From: JAATFY01 sp049276515
GTDB lineage: Bacteria; Pseudomonadota; Alphaproteobacteria; UBA9219
DNA length: 19,562 bases
Direction: 5' to 3'
NCBI GenBank assembly: GCA_049276515.1
Contig: JBASWO010000025.1
Coordinates: 1 to 19,562, forward strand
How positions within the stretch are numbered: the stretch's first letter is position 1; each line of letters starts with the position of its first letter. The notes beneath the pieces are model-generated. The model saw only the letters and a program-made list of their open reading frames with translations, had not been told where the DNA came from and did no database searches. Shown one piece after another: positions 7,230-15,088 of this stretch. The translations under genes and the position numbers were made by a program.

Positions 7230-8813
7230 ATGAAACCGAAAGTTCTTATCAGCGATGCGCTGTCTGCCCGTGCTGTCGATATTTTTAAAGAGCGTGGCCT
7301 TGAGGTCGATCTCAAAGTTGGGCTTAAACCAGATGAGCTGAAAGCCATCATTGGAAATTACGATGGTCTTGCGATCCGCTCATCTACCAAAGTTATTCCT
7401 GATATTATTGCATCAGCCACAAAATTGAAAGTTGTCGGCCGCGCTGGTATCGGCGTTGATAATGTCGACGTTCCTGCTGCCACAGCACGCGGCATTGTCG
7501 TGATGAACACCCCCTTTGGTAATTCAATTACGACGGCTGAGCATGCGATTGCTTTGATGTTTGCGCTGGCCCGTCAATTGCCTGCGGCCAACGCATCAAC
7601 CCATGCCGGCAAATGGGAAAAATCAAAATTTATGGGCGTTGAGCTCACAGGCAAAACCTTAGGTGTTATTGGTTGTGGCAATATTGGATCTATTGTCGCT
7701 GACCGCGCTTTAGGCCTTAAAATGAAGGTTATTGCCTATGATCCGTTTTTGACACCTGAGCGTGCTCAGCAAATGGGTGTTGAGAAAGTTGAGTTGGATC
7801 AGCTTTTCCCACGCGCTGACTTTATTACCCTTCATACACCGCTCACCGATCAAACACGCGGCATTATTGATGCTAAATCTTTAGCGAAATGCAAAAAGGG
7901 CGTGCAAATTATCAATTGCGCACGTGGCGGCTTAATCGTTGAAGCTGATCTTAAGGCTGCTCTTGAAAATGGTCATGTGGCGGGTGCTGCTTTAGACGTT
8001 TTTGCTGAAGAGCCTGCTAAGCAACATCCTTTGTTTGGAATGGACAATGTTGTGTGCACACCACATTTGGGCGCATCAACAACTGAAGCACAAGAAAATG
8101 TAGCGCTTCAAATCGCCGAGCAAATGAGTGACTTCCTTTTAACAGGAGCCGTCACAAATGCGCTCAACATGCCGTCTGTCTCAGCTGAAGATGCACCAAA
8201 ATTGCGCCCTTATATGAAACTCGCAGAGCAGCTAGGCAGCTTTGCGGGCCAAATTGTACAAAGCGGCATTAAATCCGTAGCGATTGAATATGAAGGTCAT
8301 GCGGCGTCTTTAAATACACGTCCCCTCTCTAATCTTGCTCTCACAGGCTTACTCAAACCCTCGCTTGATCTCGTCAATATGGTCAATGCCCCTGTGCTTG
8401 CAAAAGACCGCGGCATAAAAGTCTCTGAGACGAAGCATGAAAACGAAGGCGATTATCAGACATTGATGCGTCTTACCGTTGAAACGGATCAGGGTAAATT
8501 ACTGCTGGCTGGAACCCTGTTTAGCGGCAAACCTCGCATTGTCGGCATTGATGACGTCACCTTAGAGGCCGAACTTACGCATCGTATGCTCTTTGTACGC
8601 AATGAAGATAAGCCAGGCTTTATCGGTCGTTTGGGCAGCAAACTTGGCGAAGCTAAGATCAATATCGCTAATTTCACCCTCGGCCGTAGCAAGCCGGGCA
8701 CCAATGCCGTCGCCCTAGTAGCCGTCGATAGCGATGTTCAGGCACCGCTCTTAGCTGAAATTAAGAGTTTACCTGGGGTTGTGGGCGTTTATACGCTGAA
8801 ATTTGAGGCCTAA
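7230..8813 (+). CDS. serA: D-3-phosphoglycerate dehydrogenase SerA
   Basis: NAD-dependent oxidation of 3-phosphoglycerate to 3-phosphohydroxypyruvate, the first committed step of serine synthesis. The 527-aa length is that of the long (type 1) form. It has a substrate/nucleotide-binding catalytic part with RAGIGVDNVD (71-80), Rossmann GCGNIG (148-153), the catalytic arginine in CARGGLIVE, and the acidic residue and histidine in EEPA and TPHLGAS. These are followed by an intervening allosteric (ASB) domain and a C-terminal ACT domain (about 450-527), where serine feedback usually acts. The ATG at 7230 has AAGGA (7219-7223) six bases upstream. It lies 11 bp downstream of serC, which makes the enzyme of the next step. 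Confidence 0.97.
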   Translation: MKPKVLISDALSARAVDIFKERGLEVDLKVGLKPDELKAIIGNYDGLAIRSSTKVIPDIIASATKLKVVGRAGIGVDNVDVPAATARGIVVMNTPFGNSITTAEHAIALMFALARQLPAANASTHAGKWEKSKFMGVELTGKTLGVIGCGNIGSIVADRALGLKMKVIAYDPFLTPERAQQMGVEKVELDQLFPRADFITLHTPLTDQTRGIIDAKSLAKCKKGVQIINCARGGLIVEADLKAALENGHVAGAALDVFAEEPAKQHPLFGMDNVVCTPHLGASTTEAQENVALQIAEQMSDFLLTGAVTNALNMPSVSAEDAPKLRPYMKLAEQLGSFAGQIVQSGIKSVAIEYEGHAASLNTRPLSNLALTGLLKPSLDLVNMVNAPVLAKDRGIKVSETKHENEGDYQTLMRLTVETDQGKLLLAGTLFSGKPRIVGIDDVTLEAELTHRMLFVRNEDKPGFIGRLGSKLGEAKINIANFTLGRSKPGTNAVALVAVDSDVQAPLLAEIKSLPGVVGVYTLKFEA

Positions 8814-8815
8814 AA

Positions 8816-8834
8816 AAGCGGTTTTCAGCCGCTT
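8816..8834. terminator. Hairpin after serA, weak terminator candidate
   Basis: AAGCGG (8816-8821) and CCGCTT (8829-8834) form a 6-bp stem with a TTTTCAG loop, three bases after the serA stop. An A-run precedes it and no T-run follows on the plus strand, so the classic form points to the minus strand. It could still mark the 3' end of serC-serA. Confidence 0.4.
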
Positions 8835-8852
8835 AAAAGGTCGCTAAAAGAA

Positions 8853-8885
8853 CCTGCAAGGCCAAAGCGATTCCTGCCTTGCGGG
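8853..8885 (+). promoter_or_regulatory. Stem-loop in purA 5' region
   Basis: CCTGCAAGG (8853-8861) can pair with CCTTGCGGG (8877-8885), nine pairs with one G-U, around a 15-nt loop. It is followed by a short T-rich stretch and then the AGGGG ribosome site of purA. It may be a leader hairpin or part of a terminator for serA. I do not recognise a riboswitch class. Confidence 0.35.
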
Positions 8886-8908
8886 GTACTTTTAACGCAG
8901 GGGCCTTA

Positions 8909-10201
8909 ATGAAAAACGTAGCAGTCGTGGGCGCCCAATGGGGCGACGAAGGCAAAGGCAAGATCGTCGATTGGTTGTCAAGCCGCGCCGATGTCGTGGT
9001 GCGCTTTCAAGGCGGTCATAATGCTGGCCATACTTTGGTTATCGATGGCAAGACCTATAAGCTTAGCCTCCTTCCTTCAGGTGTTGTGCGCTCCGGAAAA
9101 CTATCTGTCATTGGTAACGGCGTTGTCGTTGACCCTTGGGCTCTTCTCAAAGAAATTGATGCTATTCGGCAGCAAGGCGTTTCTATCTCACCTGATAATT
9201 TAATCGTCGCTGAAAACTGTCCCTTGATTCTACCGGTGCACGGCGCGGTTGATCGTGCGCGCGAAGCTGCAAAGGGTGATAATAAAATTGGTACAACAGG
9301 CCGCGGCATAGGACCGGCCTATGAAGATAAAGTAGCACGCCGTGCTATCCGCATTTGTGATCTAGCAGATCCTGCTGTCCTCAGCTTTAAGATTGAGCAA
9401 ATGCTTTTGCATCACAATGCACTGTTACGCGGCTTTGGCGCTCCTGAAATTGATGCCAAACAAGCACAAAAAGAATTGCTTGAGATTGCACCAAAGCTTC
9501 TTCCTTATGCTGCTGTTGTCTGGAAGCGTCTCGAAGATGAACGTAAGGCCGGCAAATTGATGCTGTTTGAAGGCGCTCAAGGGGCGATGCTCGACGTCGA
9601 TCACGGCACATATCCTTATGTCACCAGCAGCAATACAGTTGCAGCCTGCGCTGCCTCAGGATCTGGCGTTGGACCTAAGATTATTGGTCGTGTTTTGGGT
9701 ATTTGCAAAGCTTACACAACACGTGTTGGCTCTGGCCCTTTTCCGACCGAAGATCACGGCGATGTCGCTGAATTTTTGGGAACGCGTGGTAAAGAGTTTG
9801 GCACTGTCACAGGCCGCAAGCGTCGTTGTGGGTGGTTTGATGCTGTCCTTGTTCGTCAGGCTGTAAAAGTTGGTGGTATTGATGGTATTACGCTCACCAA
9901 ACTTGATGTTTTGGATGGTTTAAAAGAACTCAAAATCTGCAGTGGCTATAAATTAAAGGGTAAGACCATCGATTATTTGCCTGCTTGTCAAAGCGAACAA
10001 GCACAGGTTGAGCCTATTTATGATGTTTGCGAAGGTTGGACAGATAGCACCAATGGCAAACGCTCCTGGGCTGATCTGCCGTCGCAAGCGATTAAATATA
10101 TTCGTCGTCTCGAAGAGTTAATTGAGGCACCTGTTACAGTGCTATCAACAAGTCCTGAGCGCGATGACACGATTTTAATGCGTGATCCCTTTGCGGATTA
10201 A
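8909..10201 (+). CDS. purA: Adenylosuccinate synthetase PurA
   Basis: Condenses IMP and aspartate to adenylosuccinate using GTP, the first step from IMP to AMP. The 430-aa protein is of normal length. QWGDEGKGK (10-18) holds the catalytic Asp13, and GGHNAGHT (35-42) holds His41, the numbering expected for the family. The IMP-binding GTTGRGIGPAYEDK and the C-terminal GTP-binding STSPERDD are also present. The ATG at 8909 is preceded by AGGGG; a TTG extension from 8879 would run through the upstream hairpin and is rejected. serA followed by purA is a frequent arrangement in alphaproteobacteria. It ends 10 bp before the stop of the convergent gene. Confidence 0.98.
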   Translation: MKNVAVVGAQWGDEGKGKIVDWLSSRADVVVRFQGGHNAGHTLVIDGKTYKLSLLPSGVVRSGKLSVIGNGVVVDPWALLKEIDAIRQQGVSISPDNLIVAENCPLILPVHGAVDRAREAAKGDNKIGTTGRGIGPAYEDKVARRAIRICDLADPAVLSFKIEQMLLHHNALLRGFGAPEIDAKQAQKELLEIAPKLLPYAAVVWKRLEDERKAGKLMLFEGAQGAMLDVDHGTYPYVTSSNTVAACAASGSGVGPKIIGRVLGICKAYTTRVGSGPFPTEDHGDVAEFLGTRGKEFGTVTGRKRRCGWFDAVLVRQAVKVGGIDGITLTKLDVLDGLKELKICSGYKLKGKTIDYLPACQSEQAQVEPIYDVCEGWTDSTNGKRSWADLPSQAIKYIRRLEELIEAPVTVLSTSPERDDTILMRDPFAD

Positions 10202-10215
10202 GTAAGCAGACTTAC
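10202..10215. terminator. Small hairpin between convergent stops
   Basis: GTAAG (10202-10206) and CTTAC (10211-10215) form a 5-bp stem with a CAGA loop just after purA. The convergent gene's stop codon overlaps its 3' arm. A T-rich stretch follows. It is a weak candidate for a shared terminator. Confidence 0.25.
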
Positions 10216-10787
10216 ATTCTATTTACGCGCAACATACGAGCAAGTGTTGCTTTAACTTTGTCTGCTTTACTTTTTCTTTTAGGCATCATTTGTCTGCCCA
10301 TAAGACCGCTCACAAAACTTTCTATACTTTCTTCAGCCTCGTCCCTGGGCTTACCAGCTAAAACAGCGCCGCATTTTCTGAAAGCCTGCTTAATAAATCC
10401 TTTGATACCCTCATTTTTAACAGGAACGATCCCGGCACGCTCATTAATGCCGCTTTGTATTTCAGCCTGAAAAGCTGGGTATAATAGCGCGCTCCGGCTC
10501 AGCAATTTCCTAACAAACTTTTTGTAGTCCTCAGGTGATGCCGTTTGGCCTATAGGCTCAAGCAATGTATTCAGTTCTTCAACATCACTGCGTTGGAAAA
10601 GAAAATAATAATTGCGATGAGATAAAACCATATCTCGCAGCTTTATTATTTCTCCATAATTTCGTCCCTGATCTAAAGGAACACAAAATCTCATAGCAGC
10701 ATTACACACGCGCAACAATTCAGGTTGCAAGATGCGTACAAGTCCTTCTTCGCCAGGAATTGGGCTTATGGACAACTGATATGACAT
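10212..10787 (-). CDS. Hypothetical protein, paralogue A (191 aa)
   Basis: Unrecognised soluble protein. The ATG at 10785-10787 is preferred to a TTG five codons upstream; GGAAC lies about nine bases before it. The N-terminus MSYQLSISPIPG and LLRVC (24-28) match the first 30 residues of the next minus-strand gene with one residue offset. A YxLxxxSxxE pattern (61-70) recurs there too, so the two look like diverged paralogues. The C-terminal 30 residues are strongly basic (KRKSKADKVK then ARMLRVNR), which suggests contact with nucleic acid or another acidic partner. No membrane segment, signal peptide or enzyme motif is seen. A perfect inverted repeat covers its ribosome site (10792-10818). Function unknown. 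Confidence 0.65.
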   Translation of the reverse strand: MSYQLSISPIPGEEGLVRILQPELLRVCNAAMRFCVPLDQGRNYGEIIKLRDMVLSHRNYYFLFQRSDVEELNTLLEPIGQTASPEDYKKFVRKLLSRSALLYPAFQAEIQSGINERAGIVPVKNEGIKGFIKQAFRKCGAVLAGKPRDEAEESIESFVSGLMGRQMMPKRKSKADKVKATLARMLRVNRM

Positions 10788-10993
10788 TAAAAATAGTTCC
10801 AAAATATACGGAACTATTGTTCGTAAAGGAGTTTAAAGAGTATTTAAAAAGCGAATTTAGTTTCAATTCTGGCGAGAACAACCTTGCATTTACTCACATA
10901 GGTTCAGTGTCAGGGCGCAAGGTGTTAAAAGTTTTTTACCATAATAAGCGCCACAAAATGACTGACAAATGGGATCAATTGCAGATTAATTAG
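10781..10993 (+). CDS. Doubtful small ORF (70 aa)
   Basis: A plus-strand frame fills the 200-bp gap between the two minus-strand unknown genes. Its ATG (10781-10783) shares the seven bases ATGACAT with the minus-strand ATG of paralogue A, and its stop overlaps the end of paralogue B by four bases. The translation is lysine-, phenylalanine- and asparagine-rich, looks globular, and has no motif I know. There is no ribosome-binding site upstream, and the frame also crosses the inverted repeat at 10792-10818. The region is more AT-rich than its surroundings. It may be a chance frame in a regulatory spacer. Confidence 0.2.
   Translation: MTLKIVPKYTELLFVKEFKEYLKSEFSFNSGENNLAFTHIGSVSGRKVLKVFYHNKRHKMTDKWDQLQIN
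10792..10818. promoter_or_regulatory. 27-bp perfect inverted repeat over the start of paralogue A
   Basis: AATAGTTCC (10792-10800) and GGAACTATT (10810-10818) are perfect 9-bp arms around AAAATATAC. On the minus-strand transcript the 3' arm carries GGAAC, the likely ribosome site, and is followed by a short U-run and then the ATG. It could be a protein operator (half-sites 18 bp apart, nearly two helical turns) or an RNA hairpin that hides the ribosome site. Confidence 0.55.
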
Positions 10994-11892
10994 AGACCTA
11001 TGCGTGGGAACCGTGAAAAACCCCTCACCCTTTGCAACATGTTTAAAGGTTCAGCGAGCATCTCAGCCGCATAATCATGACCAAACTCTTCCTTTAGTTT
11101 TGGGGCTATACCGGGACCATTGATTTCATCAAACCGTTTCATAAATCTTTTTTGCCTAGTTTGTATATATCGTGACATCGAATTTTGCCTACTAGACATG
11201 AAAAGCAAATGATTTGTCCAAAAGGCGGCGCTTACATTATCGCTAAAACCCGCCAATCTTTGTGCTACAGCTTGGTTTAACTCCCCAACAGTTTGAACGG
11301 GCAGTACAAGCTCATCAAAATTATAAGTTGTTAAACTTTTTCTAATTCGAGAGACAATACCATATTCGGATTGGCCTAAATCTTCGCGCTGTTCATAGGA
11401 AGCCAGCCAATCACGCGCTTGCATAGCTGCGCAATATTTTTCACAAAGATCAGCGACCATTGCGTGATCGCGACGCAAAAGATCTTCTGTCAAATCTACG
11501 AGTAATTGGTGACGGCCCGGATGGGCAATCGCCTCCCAAGCACCAGAAAAATTTCTCTTGGGTAGAATGCGTTTTCTATCACTTTCATTGCGCATCACCC
11601 GAAGCTCAGCCATCGTTATCCTAGGCTTTGCAACACCTAAAATTTTTTGTTCTTTGCGTGAAAGATGGATAAGTGTGTAATGACCGTCAGCAATCTGGGC
11701 ACTAGGAATTTCTTCGATACCGCCATCACGGTCACGAAACGGGTAATCTTTTAAAATGGATTCCCACGTCTTAACGTCGCGCAGATGCTGCTTGAGAACA
11801 AGATCACACATCCTGATTAATTGTGCTTTGGGCACAATGACAAAAGCGTCCTGAAATCCGACAATAGGTATCGGGATGAGTTGAAAAGCCAT
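10990..11892 (-). CDS. Hypothetical protein, paralogue B (300 aa)
   Basis: Unrecognised soluble protein. The start is the ATG at 11890-11892, with only a weak purine stretch upstream. The N-terminal MAFQLIPIPIVG and LIRMC (25-29) align with the start of the neighbouring gene, and YxLxxxSxxE recurs at 72-81. The central part (about 90-200) is charged and probably helical. The C-terminal third holds a basic segment, RQNSMSRYIQTRQKRFMKR. There is no signal peptide, membrane segment or catalytic motif I can name. It lies about 100 bp downstream of bioB on the same strand but has its own promoter-like sequence, so it is probably not simply a biotin-operon member. It is probably a real gene; the function is unknown. 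Confidence 0.7.
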   Translation of the reverse strand: MAFQLIPIPIVGFQDAFVIVPKAQLIRMCDLVLKQHLRDVKTWESILKDYPFRDRDGGIEEIPSAQIADGHYTLIHLSRKEQKILGVAKPRITMAELRVMRNESDRKRILPKRNFSGAWEAIAHPGRHQLLVDLTEDLLRRDHAMVADLCEKYCAAMQARDWLASYEQREDLGQSEYGIVSRIRKSLTTYNFDELVLPVQTVGELNQAVAQRLAGFSDNVSAAFWTNHLLFMSSRQNSMSRYIQTRQKRFMKRFDEINGPGIAPKLKEEFGHDYAAEMLAEPLNMLQRVRGFSRFPRIGL

Positions 11893-11918
11893 AAACCAAT
11901 AACTTTCGTTGAATAACG

Positions 11919-11928
11919 GTATCTATAA
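11919..11928. promoter_or_regulatory. BioR-box-like site, one mismatch
   Basis: GTATCTATAA differs by one base from TTATCTATAA, the palindromic site reported for the biotin repressor BioR in alphaproteobacteria. It lies between the promoter-like element and the ATG of paralogue B, downstream of bioB rather than upstream of it. A ten-base near-match is expected by chance about once or twice in a window this size. Confidence 0.2.
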
Positions 11929-11946
11929 CAAAAAACGCTGCAACCA

Positions 11947-11981
11947 ATTATAGAATTATATGGTTAGCACCAATCTATCAA
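11947..11981 (-). promoter_or_regulatory. Candidate promoter of paralogue B
   Basis: On the minus strand TTGATA (11976-11981) is followed after 15 bp by TATAAT (11955-11960), with a second TATAAT at 11947-11952. The flanks AACCA (11942-11946) and TGGTT (11961-11965) make a partial dyad around these -10 elements. Spacing is slightly short. Confidence 0.4.
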
Positions 11982-11994
11982 TAAAAATGGGGGT

Positions 11995-12987
11995 TTAGGC
12001 CGCTACTTCTTCGACTTTACCCGTGATTTTAAGACCCAAAGATTCAATCATTTTACGGTCTTCTTCGGCATCATTGTTCGATGTCGTCAAAAGCTTTTCG
12101 CCATAGAAAATAGAATTAGCCCCAGCCATAAAGCACAAAGCCTGAGCCTCTTTTGAGAGATTGGCACGGCCTGCTGATAATCTTACGCGTGCTTGGGGCA
12201 TAATAATGCGCGCCACAGCGCACATGCGGACTAAATCTAAAGGATCAACTTCACCTTGTTTTTCAAGGGGTGTGCCTTTGACGGCTACGAGAGCATTGAT
12301 TGGTACACTTTCGGGATGTGGGTTCATGGTGGCGAGAACTTGGAGCATCGAAGCCCGGTCATGATTTTTCTCACCCATGCCGATAATGCCGCCGCAACAT
12401 ACCGTAACGCCTGCATCGCGTACATGCTTTAATGTCTCAAGACGTTCTTCATAACAACGTGTTGAGATAATCTGGCTATAAAATTCTGGGCTGGTATCAA
12501 GATTGTGATTGTAAGCGGTGAGGCCGGCTTCTGCCAAACGCTTGGCTTGATGAGGCTTTAACATTCCTAATGTTACGCAAGCCTCCATTCCCATAGTACG
12601 CACACCGCGCACCATCTCAACGACATTATCAAAATCTTTGCCATCGCGCACTTCGCGCCAGGCAGCGCCCATACAAAAGCGCGAGGCTCCAGCCTCTTTT
12701 GCAACGCGTGCTTTTGCAAGCACATCATCCACATTCATCAAAGGTTCTTTGGCTACACCTGCACCTTTATGGTGAGCACTTTGAGGGCAATAGCCACAAT
12801 CTTCAGGACAACCCCCAGTTTTAATCGAGAGCAGGCTTGCTAATTGTACTGAATCGTCCTGAAAACGACGATGAACGCTTTGCGCCTCATAAACCAACTC
12901 TAGGAGTGGCTTGTTGAGAAGTGCTTCGATCTCGCCAGTAGACCAATCGTGGCGGATAACGGCTGGGGTGGAAGAGTTTGATTTCAT
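11995..12987 (-). CDS. bioB: Biotin synthase BioB
   Basis: Radical SAM enzyme that inserts sulfur into dethiobiotin to give biotin. The 330-aa protein has the radical SAM cluster motif C60-x3-C64-x2-C67 in GGCPEDCGYCPQS. The [2Fe-2S] ligands align as C105 (RFCMGAAW), C137 (EACVTLG) and C197 (VCCGGIIG), with R269 in VRLSAGR. These match E. coli C97, C128, C188 and R260 with an offset of eight or nine. The ATG is at 12985-12987 with a poor ribosome site. It is divergent from the panB-bioF-bioH-bioC unit across a 95-bp gap, as expected for shared biotin control. Confidence 0.97.
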   Translation of the reverse strand: MKSNSSTPAVIRHDWSTGEIEALLNKPLLELVYEAQSVHRRFQDDSVQLASLLSIKTGGCPEDCGYCPQSAHHKGAGVAKEPLMNVDDVLAKARVAKEAGASRFCMGAAWREVRDGKDFDNVVEMVRGVRTMGMEACVTLGMLKPHQAKRLAEAGLTAYNHNLDTSPEFYSQIISTRCYEERLETLKHVRDAGVTVCCGGIIGMGEKNHDRASMLQVLATMNPHPESVPINALVAVKGTPLEKQGEVDPLDLVRMCAVARIIMPQARVRLSAGRANLSKEAQALCFMAGANSIFYGEKLLTTSNNDAEEDRKMIESLGLKITGKVEEVAA

Positions 12988-13082
12988 AAAGCATTTCTAG
13001 CGGCAATATGGCCTTAAGAGCAAGATTCGCGTATCCGCCCAATATTTGATATTCGTTTTGAGTACTTTTAACGGAGATATTT
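12988..13082. promoter_or_regulatory. bioB-panB divergent regulatory gap
   Basis: The only space for promoters of both biotin transcripts. It contains an inverted repeat AATAT (13041-13045)/ATATT (13049-13053) with a TTG spacer. On the minus strand TTGCTC (13018-13023) and TAGAAA (12994-12999) are 18 bp apart, a weak promoter for bioB with a very short leader. I see no BirA-type operator and no exact BioR box here. Confidence 0.35.
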
Positions 13083-13895
13083 ATGGATATGCGGTCTCCC
13101 CAAAAACGACTCAGTCTTAAGGATTTCCGCAAGAGCGGGACGCCCCTCGTGTGTCTAACGGCCTATACCGCCCCTATGGCACGGCTCTTAGATCCCCATG
13201 TCGATCTCCTCTTGGTTGGCGATAGCCTTGGCATGACGCTTTATGGCTTTGATGACACACTCTCTGTCACGCTTGATATGATGATCGCGCATGGTGCCGC
13301 GGTTGTTCGCAGCTCACATCATGCTTTGATTGCTGTTGATCTTCCTTATGGCTCCTATGAGAACTCTCCTCAACAAGCTTTAGAAAGCGCTCAGCGTCTT
13401 ATGAAAGAAACGGGCTGCAATGCTGTTAAGTTAGAGGGCGGCACGGATATGGCAGCCACAGTTCGTCTTTTGGTTGAAAATAGTATCCCTGTCATCGGCC
13501 ATGTCGGTTTAATGCCGCAATCCATCAAAAAAATGGGTGGCTTTAAAATTCAGGGCAAAGATGATGCACAAGCTGCGCAAGTTAAAGCTGATGCCAAAGC
13601 TATTGCAGAGGCTGGTGCATTTCTTTTGGTCATCGAAGGAACCGTTGAGCCGGTCGCACGCGAAATCACACAATCTCTTTCCATCCCAACCATTGGCATT
13701 GGCGCTTCGCCTGCTTGTGATGGTCAAATACTCGTGATTGATGATGTGCTTGGCACCTTTGGTGCCTTTGCACCTCGCTTTGCTAAAAAATATGCCGATC
13801 TTGCGCCTCTTATTTCTGAGGCTGTTGAGACCTACGCCCGCGATGTGCGCACCCGTGCCTTTCCAGGGCCTGAGCATTGTTTTGGCGTGAAATGA
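13083..13895 (+). CDS. panB: 3-methyl-2-oxobutanoate hydroxymethyltransferase PanB
   Basis: Makes ketopantoate from alpha-ketoisovalerate and methylene-tetrahydrofolate, the first committed step to pantothenate and CoA. The 270-aa (alpha/beta)8 protein has the metal ligands D47 (VGDSLG), D86 (VDLPYG) and E118 (KLEGG), the segment GHVGLMPQ (139-146) and the catalytic glutamate E185 (VIEGTVEP). These correspond to E. coli D45, D84, E114 and E181. The ATG at 13083 has GGAG six bases upstream. Its stop overlaps the bioF start in ATGA, so it heads the biotin unit. panC, its usual partner, is not in the window. Confidence 0.97.
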   Translation: MDMRSPQKRLSLKDFRKSGTPLVCLTAYTAPMARLLDPHVDLLLVGDSLGMTLYGFDDTLSVTLDMMIAHGAAVVRSSHHALIAVDLPYGSYENSPQQALESAQRLMKETGCNAVKLEGGTDMAATVRLLVENSIPVIGHVGLMPQSIKKMGGFKIQGKDDAQAAQVKADAKAIAEAGAFLLVIEGTVEPVAREITQSLSIPTIGIGASPACDGQILVIDDVLGTFGAFAPRFAKKYADLAPLISEAVETYARDVRTRAFPGPEHCFGVK

Positions 13896-15088
13896 AGCTT
13901 TACGACGCTTACCAAAATTTTTGCGAGCATCGCAAAAAGACCCATCAATTTCGTGCTTTGCGTGAAAGTCTGCCGCGCATAGATGGCCATGCTCTTATTG
14001 ATGGCCAAAATCTTATCAACTTCTCGAGCAATGATTATCTTGGCCTTAGCCAACACCCTTCTCTTATTAAGGCTGCGCAGAGTTATGCTGAACGTTATGG
14101 CGCCGGCTCAACTGCATCCCGCCATATCAGTGGCAACAACCCTCATTATGCGTCTATCGAGTCTAAAATAGCTCGAGGCAAAGGAACTGAAGCCGCACTC
14201 CTTATGAATAGTGGTTATCAAGCTAACATAACTGTATTGGCTGCTTTAGCTGATGCAGAAGTGGTGGGAAAGGCTGTTCATATTCTTGCAGATCGTCTTT
14301 GCCATAATTCTCTTTTGCAAGGTGCAATACTCAGTGGCGCACAGTTAAAGCGCTTTCATCATAATGATTATGCGCATTTAGAATCTTTACTGCAGCAGCA
14401 GAAAGAAAAAGGAACACATATCATCATTGTCACAGAAAGTGTTTTTGGCATGGATGGTGACCGCGCTGATTTAAAGGCTTTAACGGATTTGGCGTCCCGC
14501 TATGAAGCCATGCTTTATGTCGATGAAGCTCACGCAACAGGTCTTTATGGATCACACGGATTTGGTTTGGCATCAGACTATAAAGGTCAGATCGATATTA
14601 TTATGGGCACCTGTGGCAAAGCCTTAGGCAGTTTTGGTGCTTATATTGCTAGCTCTCAAATTATTCGTGATTACCTTATCCAGCGTTGTGGTGGGCTTAT
14701 TTACAGCACAGCCCTTCCTCCAGCTATATTAGGCAGTATCGAAGCAGCCCTCGATTTACTCCCTCACCTCAATAAAGAACGTGATTATCTTGAAGCACAA
14801 TCAAAGCGTTTGCGTCAGGCTCTTTGTGAACAAGGTTGGGATTGTGCAGAGAGTACAACACAAATTATTCCCATCATTTTAGGCCATGAAGAAGCCGCCA
14901 CCCATTTATCAGAACAATTAAAACTTAAAGGTTTTTTTGTACCCGCTATCCGTCCGCCAACAGTTCCTCGTGGCACCAGTCGCTTACGTATTTCTCTCAG
15001 CGCTGCGCATAAAGCAGATGATATTGATCGCTTGATCAATGCCATGGCTTCCCTCAAGGCTAATGAGCAGAAGGCCCTGGCATCCTAA
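13892..15088 (+). CDS. bioF: 8-amino-7-oxononanoate synthase BioF
   Basis: PLP-dependent condensation of pimeloyl-ACP with L-alanine to 8-amino-7-oxononanoate. The 398-aa protein of the alpha-oxoamine synthase family has FSSNDYLGL (44-52), STASRHISGN (73-82), DEAHATG (211-217, with D211 and H214) and the PLP lysine K243 in GTCGKALGSFGA. The ATG at 13892 lies in a four-base ATGA overlap with panB; a TTG start at 13877 would add five residues inside panB and is not needed. The stop overlaps the next gene by one base (TAATG). Confidence 0.96.
   Translation: MKLYDAYQNFCEHRKKTHQFRALRESLPRIDGHALIDGQNLINFSSNDYLGLSQHPSLIKAAQSYAERYGAGSTASRHISGNNPHYASIESKIARGKGTEAALLMNSGYQANITVLAALADAEVVGKAVHILADRLCHNSLLQGAILSGAQLKRFHHNDYAHLESLLQQQKEKGTHIIIVTESVFGMDGDRADLKALTDLASRYEAMLYVDEAHATGLYGSHGFGLASDYKGQIDIIMGTCGKALGSFGAYIASSQIIRDYLIQRCGGLIYSTALPPAILGSIEAALDLLPHLNKERDYLEAQSKRLRQALCEQGWDCAESTTQIIPIILGHEEAATHLSEQLKLKGFFVPAIRPPTVPRGTSRLRISLSAAHKADDIDRLINAMASLKANEQKALAS

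Noticed and set aside
10760..10993. The plus-strand frame with a TTG start as an antitoxin-like partner of the minus-strand unknowns.
   Set aside because: No ribosome site, opposite strand, and no toxin-antitoxin motif in any of the three; it is kept only as a doubtful ORF from the ATG at 10781.
8886..13073. The 12-mer GTACTTTTAACG occurs upstream of both purA (8886-8897) and panB (13062-13073), about ten bases before each ATG.
   Set aside because: Roughly ten exact 12-mer pairs are expected by chance in a window this size, so two copies are not evidence of shared control despite the similar position.
12887..13132. An 81-aa minus-strand frame across the bioB-panB gap.
   Set aside because: It overlaps the start of both genes in other frames, has no ribosome site and no recognisable content.
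13509..13877. A 122-aa minus-strand frame inside panB.
   Set aside because: It lies wholly within a securely identified gene and shows no family features; it is a shadow of the codon pattern.
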